From assembly GCA_944391285.1 (NCBI GenBank), contig CALXSY010000014.1:1-46461 (forward strand): a stretch of 46,461 nucleotides of DNA, written 5' to 3'. The notes under the pieces are model-generated. The model worked only from the letters and a program-made list of their open reading frames with translations, had not been told where the DNA came from and made no database searches. Origin of the DNA: an uncultured Clostridia bacterium. GTDB taxonomy: Bacteria; Bacillota; Peptococcia; Peptococcales; Peptococcaceae. The position numbers and the translations under genes are program-made. This document shows, piece by piece, positions 16,895-25,579 of the stretch (positions within the stretch are counted from its first letter, which is position 1; the number at the start of each line of letters is the position of its first letter).

Positions 16895-17515
16895 TTAGTC
16901 TTTAGCCGCAAGCCTTTTTGCTTCATTATGTAAATTTTGCAAAGCTTGGTCTATTTGGGCTAAAAATTCCTCCTGCCCGCCGTTATTTGGCAAAAGCAGC
17001 CGGGCAAATTTTTTCTTCTCCGCTAAAGGCAGCTGGCTTTTAATGCGTTTTAAGGCGTCCTCCTCCGAAAGCTTGTCCCGCATCATCAAGCGTTTAAGCT
17101 GAGTGTCTTCCTCACACTCCACCAGCCAAATCTGCGCAAACTTATCGCTCATGCCACTTTCGATAATTGTTGCCCCATCCACAAAGACAATTTCTCCTTG
17201 GCTTTGAGCAATACGCCGGTCAATCTCCGCGTTTATCAAAGGCAGCATAATACCATTAAGCTTGTCCAGCTCCTCTTGATTGCCAAAAACATGTGCGCCC
17301 AGCTTTGCCCGGTTGAGCTCACCATTTAATAAATATTCCTCGCCAAAGGCTTGGATTACTTTTTTTAAGCCTGCCGAATCCCTTTTGACCACTTCCCGGG
17401 CGATGATATCGGCATCAAGCACCTCATAGCCCTTACTCTTTAAATAGCTGCTGGCTAAGCTTTTGCCGGCGGCAATGCCGCCGGTCAGCCCGATTACTGT
17501 TTTCATTTCTTTCAT
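16895..17515 (-). CDS. coaE: Dephospho-CoA kinase
   Basis: A 206-residue P-loop kinase for the last step of coenzyme A synthesis: ATP phosphorylates the ribose 3'-OH of dephospho-CoA. The Walker A loop GLTGGIAAGKS (residues 9-19), the DAD motif near 36 (LDADIIAREVV) and the VFVDGATIIESG core are typical. Starts at 17515 and 17506 are both possible and neither has a strong ribosome site. It lies in the conserved Bacillota order polA-mutM-ytaF-coaE, 25 bp after ytaF. It connects functionally with coaX and panT elsewhere in this window. Confidence 0.93.
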   Translation of the reverse strand: MKEMKTVIGLTGGIAAGKSLASSYLKSKGYEVLDADIIAREVVKRDSAGLKKVIQAFGEEYLLNGELNRAKLGAHVFGNQEELDKLNGIMLPLINAEIDRRIAQSQGEIVFVDGATIIESGMSDKFAQIWLVECEEDTQLKRLMMRDKLSEEDALKRIKSQLPLAEKKKFARLLLPNNGGQEEFLAQIDQALQNLHNEAKRLAAKD

Positions 17516-17540
17516 CTCGCTTATCTCGCCAAATTTTCCT

Positions 17541-18164
17541 TTATCCGCCGATGATGCGGCTTAAGCCGATACAAATTAAAATCATGCCCGGCACGGCGCG
17601 CATTTTGTCATAGCCAATTTTTTCGCCCATTTTTCCGCCTATATATAACCCCAGCGCCAAGGATAAAGCTGCGCCTATGCCTACCGCTAAGCTACCTGTG
17701 ATTAAATCAAGCTCTAACAAGGCGGCACCTATCCCGACGCCAAAGGTGTCCAAGGACAAGGCTAAACCCAAATAACAGGCCTCTTTGTTGCTTATCACGC
17801 CTGAACGGTCCAAATCGGCTTCTTTTTTATTATTGATAATCTTCACCAAGATACCGATATGTCCGATAGCTATTTCCAAAAGCATTTTATCGTGCTTGAC
17901 TGCCAGAAAGCTGGAGCGAATCAAGGCATAAATGCCCAGGGAAATCACTATCGCAGCCCCTAAAATATTCATCACTTCCGGCTCCAGAAACTGGGCTAAA
18001 ACACTGCCTAAGCCCATTGCCAACGCAAAAACAAGGGCTGAAGCCAGCCCGATTAAGCCGATAGCCGTTTCTTTTATGCCAATATTTTGTAAACCGTAAG
18101 CCAAGCCTGTTCCCCAGCTGTCCAAGCTTACGGCAATAACCAAAAATAAAAGGGTAATCATCAT
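17541..18164 (-). CDS. ytaF: Sporulation-associated membrane protein YtaF
   Basis: A 207-residue membrane protein with about six hydrophobic segments arranged as two repeats of the MntP/LysE-like type. Each repeat carries a VSLDSWGTG or LSLDTFGVGIG motif, with the acidic Asp-x-x-Gly pattern of cation exporters. YtaF is linked to sporulation in Bacillus, where it is conserved next to mutM and coaE as here, but its transported ion is unknown. Two ATGs in tandem (18164, 18161) follow GGAGGTG. That ribosome site is the 3' arm of a strong hairpin (18164-18211), so translation from long transcripts may be shut off. Confidence 0.88.
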   Translation of the reverse strand: MMITLLFLVIAVSLDSWGTGLAYGLQNIGIKETAIGLIGLASALVFALAMGLGSVLAQFLEPEVMNILGAAIVISLGIYALIRSSFLAVKHDKMLLEIAIGHIGILVKIINNKKEADLDRSGVISNKEACYLGLALSLDTFGVGIGAALLELDLITGSLAVGIGAALSLALGLYIGGKMGEKIGYDKMRAVPGMILICIGLSRIIGG

Positions 18165-18211
18165 TTCACCTCCACATATAGCTATTATTACTATATGCGC
18201 AAGAGGTGAAA
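18164..18211 (-). promoter_or_regulatory. Hairpin sequestering the ytaF ribosome-binding site
   Basis: On the mRNA strand TTTCACCTC (just after the mutM stop) can pair over nine bases with GAGGTGAAA, the ytaF Shine-Dalgarno region. Between them a second 7-bp stem (CATATAG with CTATATG) closes a 9-nt loop. The two stems are separated by a small internal loop. Any transcript reading through from mutM would hide the site, whereas one starting within the hairpin would expose it. Confidence 0.7.
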
Positions 18212-18216
18212 ATGGT

Positions 18217-19053
18217 TTAATACTTGATTTGACAATTAGGGCAATAAGTACTGCTGCGCCCTGCCGAAGTCATTTTATCCAAAATACCGCCGCACTCAAC
18301 ACATCGTTCTCCGGCTTTGGCATAAACTTTATGCAGCTTTTGAAAACTCCCCGCCTCGCCGAAGGAATTGACATAATCTTTGATTGAGCTGCCGCCGTAT
18401 TTGATGCCTTCCCTCAATCTATCCTGAATAGCGAAGTGCAAAGCCTTGATAACCTCTTCGTCGGTTATATTTTTGGCTATGCTTTCCGGATGGATTTTGG
18501 CTTGAAAGAGAATTTCGTCGGCATAGATATTGCCGATACCGGCAATTTTTGTTTGGTCCAAAAGCACCGCTTTAATTTTCTTGTTGCTGGAGTGCAATAT
18601 TTCCTTTAACACCTCAGTCGTAAACTCCTCGCTCAAAGGCTCATAGCCTAAATTAACCAAACCTTTCAGCTGCGCTAATTTAGCCTCATCGCCTAAATAT
18701 AAAATCCCAAATTTGCGGATATCCTCATAGCGCAGTTCTTGCTCGCAGTCTTCAAAGCTAAAGCGCACATGAGTGTGTTTATTGACCGGCTCGTCTTTCA
18801 GGCTTATCAATAATTTGCCGGTCATGCGCAAATGCACCACCAAAGTTTCGCCATCATCCAACAAAAGCAAAATATATTTGCCTCTTCTTTGAACATTGTT
18901 AAAACTGCGCCCGATTATTTTTTTTCTAAACTCCTCGGCAGTGGAGGATTTGATCAATTTTTTTTCGCCTATTAGACATTCGCTCACTCTTTTGCCGACG
19001 ATAAACGGCGCCAAAGAGCGGCAGACTGTTTCTACTTCCGGTAATTCTGGCAT
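18217..19053 (-). CDS. mutM: Formamidopyrimidine-DNA glycosylase (MutM/Fpg)
   Basis: A 278-residue base-excision repair enzyme that removes 8-oxoguanine and nicks the abasic site. The start MPELPEVETVCRSL holds the catalytic Pro2 and Glu3. A beta-clamp lysine lies near 60 (RRGKYILL), the helix-two-turn-helix is near 170 (AGIGNIYADEILF), and the C-terminal zinc finger has Cys pairs CVEC and CPNC. The length is normal. It lies 32 bp after polA in the conserved polA-mutM-ytaF-coaE order, so it is co-transcribed with the repair polymerase. Confidence 0.95.
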   Translation of the reverse strand: MPELPEVETVCRSLAPFIVGKRVSECLIGEKKLIKSSTAEEFRKKIIGRSFNNVQRRGKYILLLLDDGETLVVHLRMTGKLLISLKDEPVNKHTHVRFSFEDCEQELRYEDIRKFGILYLGDEAKLAQLKGLVNLGYEPLSEEFTTEVLKEILHSSNKKIKAVLLDQTKIAGIGNIYADEILFQAKIHPESIAKNITDEEVIKALHFAIQDRLREGIKYGGSSIKDYVNSFGEAGSFQKLHKVYAKAGERCVECGGILDKMTSAGRSSTYCPNCQIKY

Positions 19054-19085
19054 AATTATTGCTCCTTATTGTTGTACATTTTTTA

Positions 19086-21665
19086 TTAAGCTTTTTCCAT
19101 CTGTGCCAAATTAAAGCCTACTTTAAAATCAACCTTTAACGGCACCTGCAAAACAACTGCGCTTTCCATGGCTTCCTTAGCCAGCTTAATCAGCCTTTGT
19201 GCTTCATGGGGCGGCACTTCGAAAACTAATTCGTCGTGGATTTGCAGAATCATCTGGCTCTCCAGCTTCATTTCTTTCAGCTTTTTGTCAATCTTCAGCA
19301 TCGCAATTTTAATAATATCCGCCGCCGAGCCTTGAATAGGCGTATTGACCGCCGTGCGCTCGGCAAAGCTGCGCAGATTGAAATTTTTGCTGTTAATATC
19401 GCTGATATGGCGCAAGCGATGAGCCAAGGTTTCTACATAGCCCTTCTCTCTGGTGGCAGCAATAGTTTCATCAATCCATTTCTTTACGGTGTCATAACGG
19501 GCAAAATAGCCGTCGATATATTGCTTAGCCTCTTTGCGGCTGATGCCTAACTCATTGGCCAAGCCGAAATCACTCTGCCCGTAGATAATGCCGAAATTGA
19601 CCGCTTTGGCGTTGCGTCTTTGCTCCTTGGTCACTTCAGCAATCGGCACACCGAATACTTCCGAAGCAGTGCGGGCGTGGATATCCTCGTTATTTCTAAA
19701 ACTATCTATCAAGACCTCGTCGCCGGACATATGCGCTAAAACCCTTAATTCGATTTGCGAATAATCGCAGGCGATTAAAAGATTGCCGGGTTTTTTGGCG
19801 ACAAAGGCTTTGCGGATGCGGCGCCCTTCCTCGGTTTTAATGGGGATATTCTGCAGATTGGGCTCGGTGCTGGACAGTCTGCCGGTGGCTGTAATAGTTT
19901 GATTAAAGGAAGTATGAATGATATCCTTTTCATCAGCCAAGCTGAGTAGCCCCTCTACATAGGTGCTTTTGAGCTTAGATAATTGCCTGAAAGCTAAAAT
20001 TTCCCTCACTATTTCAAAATCCTTTAATTGGTCCAAAACCTCCGCCGAAGTGGAATATCCGGTTTTGGTTTTCTTGATGACCGGCATGCCCATTTTTTCG
20101 AAAAGAATCACGCCCATTTGCTTAGGCGAATTAATATTAAACTCCTCACCGGCCAGCTCATAGATATGCTTGCTGATTTCCTCTATGCGCCCGCTTAATT
20201 CCTCATTTAAATAATTTAAATATTCCCGGTCGATTTTGATGCCTAAATGCTCCATCTGCACCAAAATCTTTGCCAAAGGCAATTCTAAATTATAATAAAG
20301 CCCGCTTAGATTTTTCTCCTCCAATTTCTGAGGGACGATATCCTTTAAATCATTTAAAACCTGCAAAAACAAAAAGGGATAATCCTCCGCTTTTTCCTCA
20401 AGGGTTAGGCTCAAATAATCATACGCCTGCTTAGCTACCCCATGCTCTCGCTCCGGCTCCAGCAAATATCCTGCCAAATCGCCGTCATAAATAATATTAT
20501 TTAGCTCGATAGCGTGCTGATAGCATTTGTCGTATAATCCTTTAGCATCATCAGTGAAAACGGCAGTTTCTGCATTTTCCAAATAAGGCGCTAAAATTTC
20601 CAGCACCTCATGCTGCTCGCTTAAAGGCAATAGATAACCTTCGTCCTTTAAATAAAGCCCAACAGCGCCTTCTTTATCCTTCCCAGCGGCAAAAAACACC
20701 AAGCCTAAAGCAGCTAAATCCGATTTCAATATCTCCGCTAATTCCGCCGCCTGCGTCAAGCGCTTGCCCGAGACTGCTTTACGCTCCTGTTTTTCCTCCC
20801 CTTCTTCATTTTCCAGCAAGGCTTTCAATAAATTATTGAGCTCCAAGCGCTGATAAATTTCAATCAGCTCCGCGCGGTTGGGTTTTTGGCGCAAAAGCTC
20901 CTGCCAGGTGAATTCTATAGGTATATGGCAGTCGATAGTTGCCAAATCTTTGCTTAAATAAGCCATCGCCTCGCCGTTAACGATTTTTTCGCCTAATTTA
21001 CCGCTTAATTCCTCTTTATGAGCGTAGAGATTTTCGATATCGTGATATTGGCTCAAAAGCTTGAGCGCCGTTTTTTCACCGACACCGGCAATGCCGGGAA
21101 TATTATCCGAAGCATCACCCATCAAACCTTTTAAATCCTTGATCTGCTCCGGCTTTAAGCTGTAAGTTTCTAACAGAGCTGCCGTATCCATTTTATCCAG
21201 CTGACTTATGCCTTTTTTGGTCAGATAGACCACTGTGTTTTCGTTGATTAACTGCAAAGAATCCCGATCTCCGGTTAAAATTATGCTGTAAATGCCTTCT
21301 TTATTAGCTTTGCTGACTACAGTACCGATAATATCATCAGCTTCATAGCCCTCTTTTCCCAATATAACTATATTCATCGCGCGCAAAACTTCCTTTAAAA
21401 TAGGCATTTGTGCAGCCAATTCCTCGGGCATGCCTTTGCGGTTAGCTTTATAATCAGCATATTTTTCATGGCGAAAGACCTTTTTGCTTACGTCAAAGGC
21501 TACTGCCAGATACTGAGGCTTCTCCTCTTTTAAAAGATTCAGCATCATATTAAGAAAGCCATAGACCGCATTGGTCAAAACTCCCTTGCTGTTGGAAAGC
21601 ATCGGCACGCCGTAAAAGGCACGATTAATAAGACTATTGCCGTCGATAATAATCAGCTTTTCCAT
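19086..21665 (-). CDS. polA: DNA polymerase I
   Basis: An 859-residue family A polymerase. Residues 1 to about 290 are the 5' nuclease (FDVSKKVFRHEKYADYK, EADDIIGT, GDASDNIPG). Residues about 300-480 correspond to the 3'-5' exonuclease fold but lack its Asp/Glu metal-binding motifs, as in Bacillus enzymes, so no proofreading is expected. Residues about 480-859 are the polymerase, with motif A (DYSQIELRVLAHMSGDE), motif B (RRNAKAVNFGIIYG) and motif C (QIHDELVFEVP). It fills gaps in repair and Okazaki maturation. It starts one base inside the GIY-YIG gene's stop codon, so the two are coupled. Confidence 0.96.
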   Translation of the reverse strand: MEKLIIIDGNSLINRAFYGVPMLSNSKGVLTNAVYGFLNMMLNLLKEEKPQYLAVAFDVSKKVFRHEKYADYKANRKGMPEELAAQMPILKEVLRAMNIVILGKEGYEADDIIGTVVSKANKEGIYSIILTGDRDSLQLINENTVVYLTKKGISQLDKMDTAALLETYSLKPEQIKDLKGLMGDASDNIPGIAGVGEKTALKLLSQYHDIENLYAHKEELSGKLGEKIVNGEAMAYLSKDLATIDCHIPIEFTWQELLRQKPNRAELIEIYQRLELNNLLKALLENEEGEEKQERKAVSGKRLTQAAELAEILKSDLAALGLVFFAAGKDKEGAVGLYLKDEGYLLPLSEQHEVLEILAPYLENAETAVFTDDAKGLYDKCYQHAIELNNIIYDGDLAGYLLEPEREHGVAKQAYDYLSLTLEEKAEDYPFLFLQVLNDLKDIVPQKLEEKNLSGLYYNLELPLAKILVQMEHLGIKIDREYLNYLNEELSGRIEEISKHIYELAGEEFNINSPKQMGVILFEKMGMPVIKKTKTGYSTSAEVLDQLKDFEIVREILAFRQLSKLKSTYVEGLLSLADEKDIIHTSFNQTITATGRLSSTEPNLQNIPIKTEEGRRIRKAFVAKKPGNLLIACDYSQIELRVLAHMSGDEVLIDSFRNNEDIHARTASEVFGVPIAEVTKEQRRNAKAVNFGIIYGQSDFGLANELGISRKEAKQYIDGYFARYDTVKKWIDETIAATREKGYVETLAHRLRHISDINSKNFNLRSFAERTAVNTPIQGSAADIIKIAMLKIDKKLKEMKLESQMILQIHDELVFEVPPHEAQRLIKLAKEAMESAVVLQVPLKVDFKVGFNLAQMEKA

Positions 21666-21934
21666 TATATTTCATCCTTTCTGTTGTGTGAGTTGATCAA
21701 TTTCTCTTTTTCCTTGCGGGTGAGCTGTTTTATTGCGCACTCTCTTTTTAATGCCTCCGATTTATCGGCGCATTTTTCAAAATATATTAATTCCACCGGC
21801 AAGCGGGATTTTGTATATTTAGCGCCTTTGCCGCTGTTATGCATTAAAATCCGATTGTCTAAATCATTAGTCCAGCCGGTGTAGTAGCTGTTGTCCTTAC
21901 AGCGCAGGATATAAACATAAGCTTCTTCTGCCAT
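21665..21934 (-). CDS. GIY-YIG nuclease-domain protein (YhbQ-like)
   Basis: An 89-residue single-domain GIY-YIG protein. The motif pair is YVYILRCKDNSYYTGWT, followed by the RILMHNSGKGAKYTKSR stretch with the conserved Arg and the ELIYFEK strand. Its small size matches the YhbQ/UPF0213 group, whose role in DNA repair or processing is not settled. ATG 21934 is preferred because GGTGGTGA lies before it; the frame extends three codons further to GTG. Its stop overlaps the first base of polA. Confidence 0.87.
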   Translation of the reverse strand: MAEEAYVYILRCKDNSYYTGWTNDLDNRILMHNSGKGAKYTKSRLPVELIYFEKCADKSEALKRECAIKQLTRKEKEKLINSHNRKDEI

Positions 21935-22036
21935 TTTTGTCACCACCGTGTATTTTATTATATCATTCTTTTGAGAAAAACAACAGCCCTATTTTTATTT
22001 TACTTACTTATTTTTACCCGTTTCTTGAGCTTCGTA

Positions 22037-22064
22037 ATTAGTTTTTGTCATGATGAAAACTAAT
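22037..22064. repeat. Inverted repeat upstream of the channel gene
   Basis: Nine-base arms ATTAGTTTT and AAAACTAAT are separated by ten bases that contain the palindrome TCATGA. The 3' arm is followed by TTTTTC. It lies 29 bp before the ATG of the channel gene. It could be a regulator's operator or a weak AU-rich transcription attenuator. Confidence 0.55.
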
Positions 22065-22093
22065 TTTTCATAAATATGCTTTAGGTGATTACT

Positions 22094-22729
22094 ATGGCGA
22101 GTTTTATGTTTTTATTGGCGTTAGCGGTTTTGCTTTTAATCCTCTACCGCTGTTTTTTTTCTCCTTGGTGGCATAAAAATCTTATCTTTAAGCTGTTTCT
22201 TTTCTTTTTTCCCTTTATTTACGGCTGGAGCAGCGTTTTTTTATTATGCCGTCTTTTATCGGCTGAAATGTTTAATACCTACCACCATTACATCTACTTT
22301 TACACCATCGCCTCAGCTCTTTCTTTAATTCCCCAGTGGTATAAATTCATGTGGCTTTTGCTCAAAAATCTCTCGGTTAAAAAGCTGAACGAAGGAGCAA
22401 AATTAATCAGTGTAACCCTTTTCAGCGCTTTGATGATTACGATGATCGTCTTTTTCTTCACCCTTTATTATCTGTGGATTGATGCTTTAAGCGGCTATAC
22501 CCAAGGTTTGCGCTCTGGGATAACCAATCAGCCGATTCTTTTAACCTATCAAAGCGCCTTTTACTTTAGCTTTGTCACTTATTTTTCCTTAGGCTACGGC
22601 GATTTGGTGCCTTACGGCAGCTGGTTTCACCTCATGGTTTTTCTGGAATGTCTCATTTCCCTTTTAAATGCCGGCATTATCGTTATTTACGCTTATAATC
22701 TCCTTTTCAGCGGCAATTCATCAGAATAA
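22094..22729 (+). CDS. Ion channel-domain membrane protein, K+ type
   Basis: A 211-residue membrane protein with about five hydrophobic segments. The pore loop near residues 155-175 contains SLGYGDLVP, close to the K+ selectivity signature TxGYGD with Ser-Leu in place of Thr-Val/Ile. A final membrane helix follows (about 177-205). It belongs to the two-helix ion-channel superfamily (Ion_trans_2) with an extra N-terminal membrane region and no cytoplasmic RCK domain. The ATG at 22094 has AGGTGA five bases before it; a GTG at 22085 overlaps that site and is less likely. It is a monocistronic gene on the plus strand, with no recognised partner. Confidence 0.85.
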   Translation: MASFMFLLALAVLLLILYRCFFSPWWHKNLIFKLFLFFFPFIYGWSSVFLLCRLLSAEMFNTYHHYIYFYTIASALSLIPQWYKFMWLLLKNLSVKKLNEGAKLISVTLFSALMITMIVFFFTLYYLWIDALSGYTQGLRSGITNQPILLTYQSAFYFSFVTYFSLGYGDLVPYGSWFHLMVFLECLISLLNAGIIVIYAYNLLFSGNSSE

Positions 22730-22748
22730 GTAATCGCACCCATTCTTC

Positions 22749-22777
22749 TTGCGGGTAATTGTATTTTATGCTACAAT
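22749..22777 (+). promoter_or_regulatory. Promoter of the NhaC-type gene
   Basis: TTGCGG, 17-bp spacer and TACAAT, 36 bp before the ATG. Confidence 0.45.
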
Positions 22778-22813
22778 AAAGTATATTAAAAATTGTTCAA
22801 AGGAGTCCTCATC

Positions 22814-24124
22814 ATGAATCAAATCCAACCTAACGGCAAAGCGCTCTTGCCAATCGGCGTCTTTTTGCTTTTATATCTGGGCGGCGGTATTGCTTTTCAC
22901 GATTTTTATGCTATGCCCGCCTGCGTAGCCTTTTTAATCGCCCTCTTCGTGGCGTTTCTGCAAAACCGCAAAGTTTCCTATGATGCCAAAATCACCCTCA
23001 TTGCCAAAGGCTTAGCCGATGACAATATCATCACCATGTGCTTGATCTTCCTGACTGCCGGCGGCTTTTCCTCTATCGTCAGCGCTGCCGGCGGTGCCGA
23101 TGCCACCGTTTATGTAGCGTTAAACTTCCTGCCTACTTCTTTGGCAGTAGTCGGCTTATTCTTTATCGGCTGTTTTATCTCTTTAGCCATGGGTACTTCT
23201 GTCGGAACTATTACCGTTTTAGTGCCTTTTGCTATCGGTATCGCCCAGTCAACCGGCTACTCTCCGGTATTATGCGTAGCGGCTTCCGCTTCCGGTGCGA
23301 TGTTTGGCGACAATTTATCCATGATTTCCGACACCACCATTGCTTCGGTCCGCACTCAGGGCTGCCAAATGAAGGACAAGTTTAAGGCAAACTTCTTCAT
23401 CGTTTTGCCGGCAACTATTGCTGCCGCTGTTCTTTATTTTCTCTTCAGCATCAATAGCGTAACTGATCCTATCGATGTCCCGGCGATTACCGGCACTATG
23501 GTTTTGCAGACTCTGCCTTACATCCTGGTTTTAGTCGGCGCTTTAATCGGCTTTAATATTTTCCTGGTTTTGGTAGCCGGCATTGTCGCTTCGGTAGTTA
23601 TCGGTCTGGCTTTAAATATGTTTACTTTAAGCGACGTTTTCGTGCTTTTAGGAACCGGTACCAGCGGAATGTATGATATTACCGTTATTTCTATCGTCGT
23701 TTGCTGCATCAGCTCTTTGGTTAAAGAATACGGCGGTATCGCCTATGTCTTAAACTTCATCCGCAGACGCATCAAATCCAAGCGCGGCGCTCAAGCCGGT
23801 ATTGCGGCTTTGGTTGCCGGAGTTGACGTGGCAACTGCCAATAATACTATTGCCATCGTCTTAACCGGTGGTTTGGCAAAGGAAATCAGCGACGAATTCC
23901 AAATCGACCCTAAGCGCACCGCTTCTATTTTGGACATTTTTGCTTCCGTAGTCCAAGGCTTGATTCCCTACGGCGCTCAGCTTTTGTATGCCGCAGCAGG
24001 AGCGGCAACCTTATTGCCGGAGAGCGAAGTATTCAGCAGCGTGGCTATCGTGCCTTATATGTTCTATCCGATGTTAATGGCAGTTTCCGCTTTAGGCTAC
24101 ATCATCATTTTCGGCAAGAAATAA
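22814..24124 (+). CDS. NhaC-family Na+/H+ antiporter-type transporter
   Basis: A 436-residue polytopic protein (about 10-12 hydrophobic segments) of the NhaC superfamily. Typical are the MGTSVGTITVLVPFAIGIA stretch near 135 and the GAMFGDNLSMISDTTIAS motif near 165-182, which is strongly conserved in NhaC proteins. It probably exchanges Na+ (or an organic acid) for protons. The substrate cannot be settled, since relatives include malate-lactate antiporters. ATG 22814 follows AGGAG by eight bases; the frame opens seven codons earlier without a ribosome site. Confidence 0.88.
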   Translation: MNQIQPNGKALLPIGVFLLLYLGGGIAFHDFYAMPACVAFLIALFVAFLQNRKVSYDAKITLIAKGLADDNIITMCLIFLTAGGFSSIVSAAGGADATVYVALNFLPTSLAVVGLFFIGCFISLAMGTSVGTITVLVPFAIGIAQSTGYSPVLCVAASASGAMFGDNLSMISDTTIASVRTQGCQMKDKFKANFFIVLPATIAAAVLYFLFSINSVTDPIDVPAITGTMVLQTLPYILVLVGALIGFNIFLVLVAGIVASVVIGLALNMFTLSDVFVLLGTGTSGMYDITVISIVVCCISSLVKEYGGIAYVLNFIRRRIKSKRGAQAGIAALVAGVDVATANNTIAIVLTGGLAKEISDEFQIDPKRTASILDIFASVVQGLIPYGAQLLYAAAGAATLLPESEVFSSVAIVPYMFYPMLMAVSALGYIIIFGKK

Positions 24125-24137
24125 TAAAGAAATATTT

Positions 24138-24170
24138 TAACCTATCGTTAGCTCGATAGGTTAATTTTTT
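24138..24170 (+). terminator. Terminator of the NhaC-type gene
   Basis: TTAACCTATCG pairs with CGATAGGTTAA around a 6-nt loop, followed by a run of Ts. Confidence 0.85.
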
Positions 24171-24217
24171 TTATACCTCCTACAGTCCGTGTATACGATA
24201 TACTTTTCTCTTTGTTA

Positions 24218-24246
24218 TTGACAATAATCTTTTTTTAGGCGATAAT
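24218..24246 (+). promoter_or_regulatory. Promoter of lysA
   Basis: A perfect TTGACA, 17-bp spacer and GATAAT. The start would fall about 25 bp before the ATG, so there is no room for a lysine riboswitch. Confidence 0.7.
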
Positions 24247-24275
24247 AAATAAAAAGTTTTTTAGGAGGACTCATT

Positions 24276-25529
24276 ATGCCAAAAGATTTGACCTTGCCCT
24301 TTGATTTAGCCCAAATGCAAAAAATAATTGATAAATACCCCACTCCTTTTCATATTTACGACGAAAAAGGTATCCGCGATAATGTCCGCCGCTTTCTCAA
24401 AGCTTTCGCCTGGGCGCCGGAGTTTAAAGAATATTTTGCCGTCAAAGCTACTCCTAACCCCTATATCCTTAAATTATTAAAGGAAGAAGGTTTAGGGGTA
24501 GACTGCAGCTCCTTAGCTGAATTAATCTTGGCAGAAAAGGTAGGTTTTAGAGGTGAAGACATCATGCTCACCTCCAATGAAACCCCCGTCAGTGAATTTG
24601 CCAAAGCCCTGGAGCTGGGCGCTGTTTTAAATCTGGACGATATCACCCACATCGCTTATTTAGAGAAAAATTTAAGCCTGCCTAAAACCATTTCCTTCCG
24701 CTACAATCCCGGCAGCCTGCGCAGCGGCAATTCGATCATCGGCAATCCCACTGAGGCTAAATACGGCTTAACTAAAGAGCAGATTTTCCAAGCCTTAGCC
24801 CTCATGCGGGATAAAGGCTGTGAAAAATTCGGTCTGCACACCATGGTTGCTTCCAACGAATTAAACGAATCCTACTTTGTGGAGACAGCTGTGATGATGT
24901 TTAATCTCGTCAAAGAAGTCAAGGAAAAATTGGACATCACCATTTCCTTTGTTAATTTCGGCGGCGGTATCGGTATTCCTTATCGTCCCGAGCAAGAGCC
25001 GGTTAATTTAGAGCAGTTAGGTGAGGATATTCATCAAGCTTACGATGAAATTATCACCAAAGGCGGCTTAGCCCCCTTAACCCTCTGCATGGAATGCGGA
25101 CGCATGATTACCGGACCTTACGGCTATTTAGTAACTACCGCCATCCACAAAAAGGACATCTATAAGCACTATATCGGTGTTGATGCCAGCATGGCCAACC
25201 TGATGCGCCCGGGAATGTACGGCGCTTACCACCATTTGACCGTTTTGGGCAAAGAAAACGCCCCTCACGACCATGTTTATGACGTAGTGGGCAGCTTGTG
25301 CGAAAACTGCGATAAATTTGCCGTTGACCGCTCTTTGCCGGAGATCGAAACCGGCGATATTTTGGTCATTCACGATACCGGCGCTCACGGACACGCCATG
25401 GGCTTTAACTACAACGGCAAGCTGCGCTCTGCCGAAATTCTCCTCCACGAGGACGGCACCACCGATTTAATCCGCCGGGCGGAGACCTTAGATGATTTAT
25501 TTGCTACTTTAGATTTTTCCAAACTGTAA
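24276..25529 (+). CDS. lysA: Diaminopimelate decarboxylase
   Basis: A 417-residue fold-type III PLP enzyme that makes L-lysine from meso-diaminopimelate. The PLP lysine lies in YFAVKATPNP (near 56), the barrel histidine in HTMVAS (near 190), the Gly-rich phosphate loop GGGIGIPY near 231 and ECGRMITGPYGYL near 273. The second active site is GSLCENCDKF (near 345) with the catalytic Cys, and GAHGHAMGFNYNG lies near the C-terminus. AGGAGGA is placed ideally. It is monocistronic, with its own promoter and terminator. A related specificity, such as other diamine or carboxynorspermidine decarboxylases, is possible, but the motifs favour LysA. Confidence 0.88.
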   Translation: MPKDLTLPFDLAQMQKIIDKYPTPFHIYDEKGIRDNVRRFLKAFAWAPEFKEYFAVKATPNPYILKLLKEEGLGVDCSSLAELILAEKVGFRGEDIMLTSNETPVSEFAKALELGAVLNLDDITHIAYLEKNLSLPKTISFRYNPGSLRSGNSIIGNPTEAKYGLTKEQIFQALALMRDKGCEKFGLHTMVASNELNESYFVETAVMMFNLVKEVKEKLDITISFVNFGGGIGIPYRPEQEPVNLEQLGEDIHQAYDEIITKGGLAPLTLCMECGRMITGPYGYLVTTAIHKKDIYKHYIGVDASMANLMRPGMYGAYHHLTVLGKENAPHDHVYDVVGSLCENCDKFAVDRSLPEIETGDILVIHDTGAHGHAMGFNYNGKLRSAEILLHEDGTTDLIRRAETLDDLFATLDFSKL

Positions 25530-25530
25530 T

Positions 25531-25569
25531 AAAAAAAGAGGCTGTTCAGCTGAACTGCCTCTTTTTTAT
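25531..25569. terminator. Bidirectional terminator between lysA and codY
   Basis: AAAAAAGAGGC and GCCTCTTTTTT flank a GTTCAGCTGAAC palindrome, forming one long hairpin with T runs on both strands between the convergent genes. Confidence 0.88.
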
Positions 25570-25579
25570 TTAGCCTTTC

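Noticed and set aside
19086-21665. Degenerate exonuclease domain in PolA as a mutation
   Set aside because: Loss of the proofreading motifs is normal in PolA of this kind of bacterium.
24173-24275. Lysine riboswitch upstream of lysA
   Set aside because: The promoter lies only about 30 bp before the ATG, leaving no leader to hold it.
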